A stretch of DNA of 33,343 nt from Gammaproteobacteria bacterium (GTDB taxonomy: Bacteria > Pseudomonadota > Gammaproteobacteria > DSM-16500): NCBI GenBank assembly GCA_031291255.1, contig JARLJN010000139.1, positions 1-33,343 of the forward strand, read 5' to 3'. Below, one piece after another: positions 8,015 to 14,560 of this stretch. The notes below the pieces were generated by a model. The model made no database searches. It was not told the DNA's origin and worked only from the letters and a program-made list of their open reading frames with translations. The position numbers and the translations under genes were made by a program. Positions within the stretch are counted from its first letter, which is position 1; each line of letters starts with the position of its first letter.

Positions 8015-8854
8015 TTACATTGATGATCTTGGTCCTTCAGCACTAGGTTCGTACAGGAGTGTTTGAGCAAGAGCTTTTTTTTGTGCGCGGGTTCTAAGTA
8101 CACGTTTAGTATTTGCCGTAGGTTTGAACTTTTTGTTCTCTACTTCGACATCAGCCTCTTTCACTGTTACAGGGTTGGCTAAGGGCACTAGCGCTGTTAC
8201 TGCATTAATAAAGGAAGTAGAGCTTGTAGCGGCGGAATGATTGACTGTAGCTGATTTATCAAGAATCTTGTTACAAATGACAGGCTGTCTCGATTTATTT
8301 AAAACATTTGCTTCATAATCGCTAAATTGACTTTCTTTTAATTGAGTTGCTTCTGATTCACGTGTAAGAATAATAGAATCGAAGAAATACAAGTGGTAGT
8401 TTTCTTCTGTATTTTCACAGGAATTGAGGTAGTTCAAATTAGAGATTAATGCTTTGAAAGACTCAATATCATCATCAGATATCTGATTATAGTTTGGCTC
8501 AGTTTTTAATTGTGCATGTATATATGAAGTCGCTGCACAGAGTGTTTCTAAAAGCAGAGGTCTATCGACAAAAAACCTACCCATCCATAAATAACTATTT
8601 CTTGCTTCATTCGCTTTAACTAACTCTGCTTGAGCTTTAACAATAAAGTCATGAGCGAGCTCAGCCCATAAACGGTTAGCCTTAGTTTTTTCTATAGCTT
8701 GAACACACTCGGTGCAAATATCTCTTTTAGAGGCAGGTTTATAAGAAAGTGGAGTTTTAAGTGGGTCGTCTATGTTTAGAGACCAGACTGATTTACGTAT
8801 ATTAAGATATGATTCAAATAAGGCAGTTACGATTTCAACATTAGGCAACGACAT
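8015..8854 (-). CDS. Hypothetical protein, 279 aa
   Basis: Not assignable to a family by eye. No signal peptide or membrane segment. The body is helical, with several Cys including a C-x-x-C (CTEC, about residue 42). The C-terminal 50 residues are basic and probably disordered (KRVLRTRAQKKA), which could be a nuclear-localisation-like or nucleic-acid-binding tail; that is speculation. A strong Shine-Dalgarno (AGGAGG, 4 nt upstream) supports ATG 8854. It sits between the 618-aa protein and the F-box gene on the same strand. A long palindrome (8957-9034) separates it from the F-box gene, so it may be transcribed on its own. Confidence 0.75.
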   Translation of the reverse strand: MSLPNVEIVTALFESYLNIRKSVWSLNIDDPLKTPLSYKPASKRDICTECVQAIEKTKANRLWAELAHDFIVKAQAELVKANEARNSYLWMGRFFVDRPLLLETLCAATSYIHAQLKTEPNYNQISDDDIESFKALISNLNYLNSCENTEENYHLYFFDSIILTRESEATQLKESQFSDYEANVLNKSRQPVICNKILDKSATVNHSAATSSTSFINAVTALVPLANPVTVKEADVEVENKKFKPTANTKRVLRTRAQKKALAQTLLYEPSAEGPRSSM

Positions 8855-8956
8855 TTGACCTCCTGTCAGTGTAAACCATTGAAAGAATTATTCTAGCTGT
8901 ATAAACATTAAGGCAACCTTAAGGAAAAATTAATAATTGTATGGCTGATGAGTCAC

Positions 8957-9034
8957 CCCGGATTTTCGCTGCACTCAATCCGGGCTACAAATTAATTAAG
9001 GAGTAGCCCGGATTGAGTGCAGCGAAAATCCGGG
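8957..9034. repeat. Perfect 32-bp inverted repeat (CCCGGATT family, R3)
   Basis: The arms 8957-8988 and 9003-9034 are exact reverse complements over 32 bp around a 14-nt AT-rich spacer. Each arm is itself one CCCGGATT...AATCCGGG unit, so two oppositely oriented copies make the structure. It lies just after the F-box gene stop (9063, minus strand) and could end that transcript. Related copies are at 22407, about 22716-22740 and 22770. This type of intergenic repeat occurs widely in proteobacteria. Confidence 0.9.
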
Positions 9035-9062
9035 TTAGGTTTCAAAGAATCATGCTGAATAT

Positions 9063-10661
9063 TTATCGTGTCAATCGATAATCCATTGCATTTTTTGCAT
9101 CAAATGATGATTCTAGTTCACTTATTATCTCAACATGCTCAGAAGTGCATAATTTAAATTGTAAACCAAAAGCAATATATTTCTGGAATAAGCTGCTGTC
9201 ACGAGATATGACGAGTTCAAATTTATTTTCAGATTTTAATTTATCACCCCGCAAGGCATAAATTAAAGTGAGTGCACATTGAAGAAAAGGATTGGAATGA
9301 GGCTGGAAAGCATGACTAGTCATTTTTTTTAATTTTGCGTTATGAGCAACAGCGCATAATTGCACAATCCAGATTTTAAAGACGTCTTTGTACCAATTAT
9401 TTTGTTCACAATACAGATTAGCTAATGCGTATAAAGAATCATTATGATTCAGTTGCACACCCATTTTGAGTAAACTTTCATATTCATCTATACTGATAAA
9501 TTCCATTTTTGTACCGCGTTGTAGAGTAAATAGCTTAAATATCCCTTCAATTGCTCTTAATTCTTTTCTTTCCCATGCTTGAATATAGTGTAATTTAGCA
9601 TTATTAAATTGATTAATAGACTCTGGATAGTTGTTTAAATTTCTAAATTGGTTTGAAGAGTTAATAGATAACTGAAATAGCTTGTTATATAAGAATTCAG
9701 CATAATGGTAGGATATAGCGCCATTATTGAGTGCTAAAAAATGGTTAATCATATTTTGGAACAAAGTCGTTAATTGTAAATTGGCATGACTATTCGACAT
9801 TAAATGCAATCCTATGACCTCAGCCACAGAGCTAGATAAGTTAATTTTCCTTGAATTTGCATGGATGATTTGTATGAATGCATCGTTAATTAATTGTAGA
9901 TTCTGAAAGATGACAGTAAAAAAATCTAAAAATGATGAAGTTTTACTGCTGTTTGGATCTATAGCGTTTATAAATGCAGAGAGTGTTTGATTTTTTAGTG
10001 TAGCTTTTGTCTCGTCAGGCTTAGAATGAGCATTTCTATAGCTTAGGCTATACGCATGACAAATCATTTCTCTCGTTTGGAGAGTATCAGGGAATGAAAT
10101 TAAATCATCAGTCAGTTGCTTCAAATCATCATCAGGGATTCCAATAGTAAAATATAATTCATTTTGGAAATAGTGAAGTAAAAATACAGCTGCCCTTAAA
10201 TTACGTTCTTTGAGTGCGGTCAGGCCATATTCAGTAGGTGATTTACCTACAAGATAGCCATGTTTAGCAAGATAAGCAAAATAAAAATTCATCCATGGAT
10301 GAAATGGCAAAGCGGCTAAGTGCTCATGTAATTTTTGGAAGTTATGCTTGCAAGACAGCCCTTTACGACTGGCTTCTTGAAAGTGATGTTCCGCTATATA
10401 TTGATTTTTGTAATCAACTTGAAAGTATAAAGTTCCAAATTGAGTTTGATAGAGGTTGCGCCATACTATGCCATTACTCATGAAGTGATGCATGTGTCTA
10501 TTGACTTGAGCAAGAATGGGAACTTCATCAGGAATAAAAGAAACAAAATCATGTAGTACAGGGACTAGGGATTGTTGAAATAGTGTAGGGCTTACTGTTA
10601 TTTTTTTATCTTTAGGTTTTTCAATTTGTACCTTGGGTAGTTTTCTATTTCGTAAAAACAT
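9063..10661 (-). CDS. F-box-domain protein, candidate host-directed effector
   Basis: 532-aa protein. Residues about 33-76 read as an F-box: VPVLHDFVSFIPDEVPILAQ, then VNRHMHHFMSNGIVWRNLYQ. The family pattern of hydrophobic helix, 'VN+..h', hydrophobic residue, then 'W+.L' is preserved, though the usual LP start is altered. In eukaryotes the F-box binds Skp1 and recruits substrates to SCF ubiquitin ligases. Bacterial F-box proteins in Legionella and relatives are translocated effectors. The remaining ~450 residues look all-helical with weak repeat character (FNNAKLHYIQAWERKELRAIEG, SLYALANLYCEQNNW), possibly a TPR/Sel1-like substrate-binding solenoid. There is no signal peptide. ATG 10661 has AAGGGA upstream. 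Secretion is inferred. Confidence 0.7.
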   Translation of the reverse strand: MFLRNRKLPKVQIEKPKDKKITVSPTLFQQSLVPVLHDFVSFIPDEVPILAQVNRHMHHFMSNGIVWRNLYQTQFGTLYFQVDYKNQYIAEHHFQEASRKGLSCKHNFQKLHEHLAALPFHPWMNFYFAYLAKHGYLVGKSPTEYGLTALKERNLRAAVFLLHYFQNELYFTIGIPDDDLKQLTDDLISFPDTLQTREMICHAYSLSYRNAHSKPDETKATLKNQTLSAFINAIDPNSSKTSSFLDFFTVIFQNLQLINDAFIQIIHANSRKINLSSSVAEVIGLHLMSNSHANLQLTTLFQNMINHFLALNNGAISYHYAEFLYNKLFQLSINSSNQFRNLNNYPESINQFNNAKLHYIQAWERKELRAIEGIFKLFTLQRGTKMEFISIDEYESLLKMGVQLNHNDSLYALANLYCEQNNWYKDVFKIWIVQLCAVAHNAKLKKMTSHAFQPHSNPFLQCALTLIYALRGDKLKSENKFELVISRDSSLFQKYIAFGLQFKLCTSEHVEIISELESSFDAKNAMDYRLTR

Positions 10662-10773
10662 TTTATTCCCTTAGAGTATAACTACGAGTATTGATTAAGT
10701 AACTTGCCTCCTATAGTATAAGCAAAGCTTATGAATTTCTATGGTATTCATTCTGCGATATGGAGATCAGATA

Positions 10774-12480
10774 ATGTTAAGTCGCGCATTACGCTCGGCA
10801 AGCTTGTCATCAGGACTTCAACATCAACATTCCAATTTATCCAACATTAAAACCGAATTAGCTTTAGAAAATAAAGAGGAAGAGACTCTTGAGCCTAGCT
10901 TAATTTTAAGCTTTATGGAATTTCAAACTGGGTTAATTGAGCTAAGTAAACAAATTGATTCTGAAAGAATATCCCCCAAACAAGCATTACAAAAAATCCT
11001 GAGTTTACCTAAAATTTTAAATAAATCTGATACAGATGCAACAGGGTTATTCATAGAATGGCCGCATGAATTGGGTAATCGTATTATCAATATTGTGATT
11101 GAAAAAATTGATGATTCAACGAATGATGTTCATATTTTAAAATTGATTTTAAAGAAAGTGTTTATCACTATAAAGCTGCGTGTAAATCATGAAATGATAG
11201 TTGAATATGATTTATCGGATAAAAAAGATAAAAACCTGAGATGGAAAAAAGAAGATATTTATGAATTAGTTAATGAATTCTATTCTATCATTAAAGTTAG
11301 AAAAATCATTTATAAAGACATATACGCTAATACGCAAGAAAGTATAGTGAAAAAAAATCGAAATTGGCATTTTAATCAAGCTCAATTTAATCAGATTATC
11401 ACGCAATATAAAATGAATAGCATTACTTATAGAATTAACAATGTCATTATTAATAATGCACAGCGTAAGTTAGATGATTATAAGTTTTTTTTAAACTGGC
11501 CAATCAAAGATGACGCAGTCGTTTCATTAAAAATTGTTTTTTCACAAGCGGATAAATTTTATCTGCCTAAAGGTGATAATGCTGGATATTCATGGTTTTT
11601 TACAGAAAGACAGTTGCTTTCATCATTTGCTGATTATAAACAATATCCTATAAACCCAGGGCAATATTATTATAGTTTAAAGGTATATGAAAAAGCAGAC
11701 AAGCGTACAAAAGAAAAAGACAAAGAAGTACTGAATGTATGGCTTAGTAATGATGCTAAATATGGAGAGTTACATAGTGTGCATAAAGGTAAGTCTTTAT
11801 CAGGCAATGACGTATTAAATATTCATAAATACTTTGATCAATTGTTTCAAATTAAAAATACATTTATCTGCGATGATTCTCATATCAAGCTTGATAAAAA
11901 ATCAATAAAGATTCCTCTTAGATTAATACTCGCTTTAGTTACAGGTAAAACATGGTATCAAACGAAATTGCCCGGCGTAAAATTGTTTGAGTGCAAAAAT
12001 TTTAAATCAGCACATGATGGACTGATAACTCAAAATCAAGATAATCGTAATCTCGCGCTTCTTGAGCTGCAAAATCTGACACTAGAAAAATTATATACTA
12101 TGTTGGGCGGTGCCGAACAAAAAAGTTTAGTTGCGCTTTACAAAAACTATATTCCCCACCCACAGATATTGCACCGAGCTACACGAGGATTTCTATTTTT
12201 TCTAACAGGGGATCAAACTTTATTGGGCGTTAAAACAACTTTGCGTGAATTAGTCACGGAAATTTATGAACAATCAAAAGCGGATAAATCAAAGTTATCA
12301 GACTTGGAGTGTATAACTCACATTTTATGTAAGGATTCGGGGTTAGGCGGCGAAGATATCAAACCGATGGAAGAAGATTCATTAGGCTATTGGTATAAGG
12401 TTAGAGTGAATGAATTATTATGGAATAGTTTTTTTTGGATTAAAACAGAAGCTCCTCAAGCTAGAACAATTATTCATTAA
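10774..12480 (+). CDS. Hypothetical protein, 568 aa; candidate effector
   Basis: I recognise no domain. It is a soluble, lysine-rich, mixed alpha/beta protein with no signal peptide or membrane segment. The N-terminus is Ser-rich and probably disordered (LSRALRSASLSSGL). ATG 10774 is chosen over the in-frame ATG 10741 because GGAG (10762-10765) lies 8 nt upstream of it, whereas 10741 has no ribosome site. It is divergent from the F-box gene (112 nt between starts) and precedes the oxygenase gene, from which it is separated by an inserted-looking repeat block. Its base composition matches its neighbours. Its placement among eukaryotic-like genes suggests, but does not show, a host-directed role. 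Confidence 0.8.
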   Translation: MLSRALRSASLSSGLQHQHSNLSNIKTELALENKEEETLEPSLILSFMEFQTGLIELSKQIDSERISPKQALQKILSLPKILNKSDTDATGLFIEWPHELGNRIINIVIEKIDDSTNDVHILKLILKKVFITIKLRVNHEMIVEYDLSDKKDKNLRWKKEDIYELVNEFYSIIKVRKIIYKDIYANTQESIVKKNRNWHFNQAQFNQIITQYKMNSITYRINNVIINNAQRKLDDYKFFLNWPIKDDAVVSLKIVFSQADKFYLPKGDNAGYSWFFTERQLLSSFADYKQYPINPGQYYYSLKVYEKADKRTKEKDKEVLNVWLSNDAKYGELHSVHKGKSLSGNDVLNIHKYFDQLFQIKNTFICDDSHIKLDKKSIKIPLRLILALVTGKTWYQTKLPGVKLFECKNFKSAHDGLITQNQDNRNLALLELQNLTLEKLYTMLGGAEQKSLVALYKNYIPHPQILHRATRGFLFFLTGDQTLLGVKTTLRELVTEIYEQSKADKSKLSDLECITHILCKDSGLGGEDIKPMEEDSLGYWYKVRVNELLWNSFFWIKTEAPQARTIIH

Positions 12481-12504
12481 AAAGGATGTGATATGAAAGT
12501 GATG

Positions 12505-12542
12505 TGTAGGTTGGGTTGAGTGCTTTTTACGAAACCCAACAT
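12505..12542 (-). repeat. R1 hairpin repeat, reverse orientation
   Basis: 38 bp, the reverse complement of the copy at 9-46 with one difference. GGTTGGGTT and AACCCAAC form the stem. Confidence 0.85.
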
Positions 12543-12552
12543 AAGTGAGAAG

Positions 12553-12630
12553 GGAGAACTAAAATTCCCAACAAGTCAGCAGTCGTGCATAGTTGTTGGG
12601 GATTTTAAAAAAATAAAAACCTTATTCTCC
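12553..12630. repeat. Palindrome family P, copy B (inverted, left arm shortened)
   Basis: The loop 12575-12592 is the exact reverse complement of the copy A loop. The right arm (12593-12630, 38 nt) is nearly the same sequence as the copy A right arm. The left arm keeps its outer GGAGAA and inner AAAATTCCCAACAA but lacks about 15 nt from the middle, so the stem would have a large one-sided bulge. Confidence 0.85.
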
Positions 12631-12682
12631 TATAACATACATCTGTAAAGTATAGAAAAAGCTGATCATTAGTTTTAGGCTT

Positions 12683-12778
12683 AGCAGTGGACTATTTTAT
12701 TTATTTTTAAACCTTAAACAACTATGCACGACTGCTGACTTGTTTGAGGTTTAAAAATAAATAAAATAGTTCACTGCT
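12683..12778. repeat. Palindrome family P, copy C (same loop, unrelated arms)
   Basis: The 39-nt arms 12683-12721 and 12740-12778 pair with only two non-Watson-Crick positions, both G.U in RNA. The 18-nt loop (12722-12739) and the inner AACAA/TTGTT closing pairs are identical to copy A, but the rest of the arm is a different sequence. Confidence 0.9.
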
Positions 12779-12858
12779 GAATTGCAGCAAAACACAAAAG
12801 ATGCACTTAGGTTAGTGGGAACCCCGTACAATGAGTTATTAAACAAAGGATGTGTATC

Positions 12859-13695
12859 ATGAAAGTACTTTCAGTGGATTTTACTGCATCGAATGCAGCA
12901 GAACAATTTTGTTTGTCATTAAAAGAGACGGGATTTGCAGTTTTAAATAATCATCCCATTCCTGTGAACTTACTTTATAGAGCACAAGAAGAGTGGAAAA
13001 ATTTTTTTTACTCTAACGCTAAGCATGATTATGTATATCAAAAGCCAGCACAAGATGGATATTTTCCTTTCCGCACTGAAAGTGCAAAAGACAGAAAGGT
13101 CAGCGATCTTAAAGAATTTTTTCATTATTACCCTTGGGGCAAAGTACCAGAAGAAACAAAAGAAATCTCTACCTTGATGTTTACTCATTTAAAAATATTA
13201 GCTGCCGAATTATTGCAGTGGATAGAAAATACATTACCTGAGATGATAAAAAATAGTTTATCTATCCCTTTAAAAAATATGATTTCAGACAGTCCTAATA
13301 CTTTACTTAGAATATTGCATTATCCACCTTTGACTGATGTTCCTGAAGATGGTGCAGTCAGAGCTGCGGCGCATGAAGATATTAATCTTATCACTTTATT
13401 ACCTGCAGCAACGGCTCCGGGCTTGCAAGCTAAAGATTTACATGGAAAATGGCATGCTGTAGATTGCAATCCAAATAGCATAGTAGTGAATGTAGGTGAT
13501 ATGTTACAACTCTGTACGCAGTCATATTATAAATCAACGACCCACAGAGTTGTTAACCCTAGTGGTGCTGATGCGAATGTATCACGTTTTTCTATGCCCT
13601 TGTTTTTGCATCCTAATGGTGGTGTACTCCTTTCTGAAACGCAAACCGCATCGGAGTATTTGCATCAGCGATTGCGTGAGATTGGAATTTATTAA
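12859..13695 (+). CDS. Isopenicillin-N-synthase-like Fe(II)/2-oxoglutarate oxygenase
   Basis: 279-aa member of the 2OG-Fe(II) oxygenase/IPNS family. The N-terminal DIOX_N-like part contains 'GFAVLNNHPIP'. The catalytic jelly roll shows the iron facial triad H172-E-D174 (AAHEDINLITLLPA) and H229 (STTHRVV). R243 in RFSMPLF is the co-substrate anchor, and GLQAKDLHGKWHAV and NVGDMLQL are also standard. All catalytic residues are present, so it should be active; the substrate is unknown. The ATG 12859 start has AAAGGA 8 nt upstream; the in-frame ATG 12850 overlaps that site. It lies downstream of palindromes B and C. It is unrelated in sequence to the TauD-like gene at 269. Confidence 0.88.
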   Translation: MKVLSVDFTASNAAEQFCLSLKETGFAVLNNHPIPVNLLYRAQEEWKNFFYSNAKHDYVYQKPAQDGYFPFRTESAKDRKVSDLKEFFHYYPWGKVPEETKEISTLMFTHLKILAAELLQWIENTLPEMIKNSLSIPLKNMISDSPNTLLRILHYPPLTDVPEDGAVRAAAHEDINLITLLPAATAPGLQAKDLHGKWHAVDCNPNSIVVNVGDMLQLCTQSYYKSTTHRVVNPSGADANVSRFSMPLFLHPNGGVLLSETQTASEYLHQRLREIGIY

Positions 13696-13740
13696 TATTG
13701 TTTCACGGGAAGAGAGCGGGTATAAAGCCATGACCTTTTT

Positions 13741-13848
13741 CCTTCTCCCTTTGGGAGAAGGTGCCCGTAGGGCGGATGAGGGTTTTGATGTGGCACATGC
13801 TTAAACGAAGAAACCCTCCTTCCGCGCCACCCCGGTAATTAATGGCGC
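13741..13848. repeat. Intergenic hairpin cluster (CCTTCTCCC family)
   Basis: CCTTCTCCC/GGGAGAAGG (13741-13761, 9-bp stem, 3-nt loop) is followed by GCCC/GGGC (13763-13773). A GAGGGTTT/AAACCCTC pair (13778-13785 with 13811-13818) comes next, then GCGCCA/TGGCGC (13824-13848). The first part is a common proteobacterial intergenic repeat. It lies between the oxygenase stop and the SNARE promoter and may separate their transcripts. Confidence 0.75.
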
Positions 13849-13855
13849 CAACTTT

Positions 13856-13883
13856 TTGAAAAAAACTAAAAGCCTGTTATATA
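13856..13883 (+). promoter_or_regulatory. Predicted promoter of the Ykt6-like gene
   Basis: TTGAAA (13856-13861), a 16-bp spacer and TATATA (13878-13883) precede a strong GGGAGG ribosome site (13891-13896) and the start at 13905. This suggests the SNARE gene has its own promoter. Confidence 0.5.
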
Positions 13884-13904
13884 AAAACTTGGGAGGCTAA
13901 TGTG

Positions 13905-14480
13905 ATGCTTATTGCTATAGCGATTTATAAATATGAACAAAATAATGCAAGCAATCTGATTAATGCGAAACCTATACGTTTCTCACAACGTTATAATGGA
14001 TTGTGGGCGTGTAACGATTTAGAAAATCTTGAAATGAATACATTACCTAAAATTACAGATAAACTTAATTCGAGTTCTATCCTACATACTAAAGTAAATG
14101 ATGAGTTTCATTATATAGAGGCGCATGCACAGGAAAATATTTTAATCGCTGTGTGTAGTAAAAAAAGGTTAGAGAAATCGGAGCTGTTTTATTTATTTCG
14201 TAATGTAAAACATATTTTTCTTAAACCACTTTCGGTTAAAGCAACACTAGATGATGTGATACAAAATCCATTCGGTTATACAGGCAAAGATATTTTAATC
14301 AATAAAATACATCAAACAAATGCCGAAGTTATTGCTCTCACATTAGTCGCGATAGAAAAAACGTTAGAACGAGGGGAAGATATAGAGATACTCAGAGAGA
14401 AATCTATTATATTGTGTGAGAATGCAACTCTACATTTAAAACGAACTAAAGAATTAAATAAATGTTGTAGATTGTCATAA
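13905..14480 (+). CDS. Ykt6-like longin R-SNARE with C-terminal CaaX prenylation box
   Basis: 191-aa protein with the architecture of the eukaryotic R-SNARE Ykt6. Residues 1-~115 read as a longin domain: a strand (MLIAIAIYKY), then DEFHYIEAHAQENILIAVCS-KK like the family 'gnYi.Hv...e.l..v.i.Dk'. A SNARE motif covers about 130-185, with the zero-layer Arg at R156 in LERGEDIEIL, followed by EKS. The end is LNKCCRLS. C187-C188 match the palmitoylated/prenylated Cys pair of Ykt6, and C188-R-L-S191 is a CaaX box suited to farnesyltransferase. The distance from R156 to the Cys pair equals that in eukaryotic Ykt6 as I recall it. There is no transmembrane segment, so membrane binding would need host lipidation. 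ATG 13905 lies 8 nt after GGGAGG; GTG 13902 is the alternative. Likely a translocated host-fusion effector gained from a eukaryote (inference). Confidence 0.88.
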   Translation: MLIAIAIYKYEQNNASNLINAKPIRFSQRYNGLWACNDLENLEMNTLPKITDKLNSSSILHTKVNDEFHYIEAHAQENILIAVCSKKRLEKSELFYLFRNVKHIFLKPLSVKATLDDVIQNPFGYTGKDILINKIHQTNAEVIALTLVAIEKTLERGEDIEILREKSIILCENATLHLKRTKELNKCCRLS

Positions 14481-14492
14481 TAAAATTCTTAA

Positions 14493-14521
14493 TTGTATTT
14501 TAAATTGATTAATTACATAAT
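14493..14521 (+). promoter_or_regulatory. Predicted promoter of the M4 protease gene
   Basis: TTGTAT (14493-14498), a 17-bp spacer and CATAAT (14516-14521) are followed by GAAAGGG (14548-14553), 7 nt before ATG 14561. The spacing fits a sigma-70 promoter with a ~33-nt leader. Confidence 0.55.
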
Positions 14522-14560
14522 GAATATGAATTTTTTTAATTAACCACGAAAGGGTAATCT

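Larger units (their letters stand above)
12481..12866 (+). repeat. Imperfect direct repeat flanking a 365-bp palindrome cluster
   Basis: 12481-12500 (AAAGGATGTGATATGAAAGT) echoes 12845-12866, the ribosome site and start of the oxygenase gene: AAAGGATGTG then ATCATGAAAGT. The similarity extends a few bases left (ATTAAA in both). Between the copies lie one R1 hairpin and palindromes B and C. The left copy opens a frame that stops after 8 codons. The layout looks like insertion of the cluster at the start codon with duplication of the target. A decayed duplicate of the gene start is the alternative. Confidence 0.5.

Noticed and set aside
8015..8854. Nuclear localisation signal in the 279-aa protein
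   Set aside because: The basic tail only loosely fits a bipartite signal, and such tails are common. I mention it in the entry but do not claim it.
12493..12516. Mini-ORF ATG AAA GTG ... stopping after 8 codons
   Set aside because: It has a good ribosome site but is best explained as the left copy of the direct repeat of the oxygenase start, not a gene.
13496..13804. 102-aa open frame
   Set aside because: It overlaps the end of the oxygenase gene in another frame, then runs through the intergenic hairpin repeat. It has no ribosome site.
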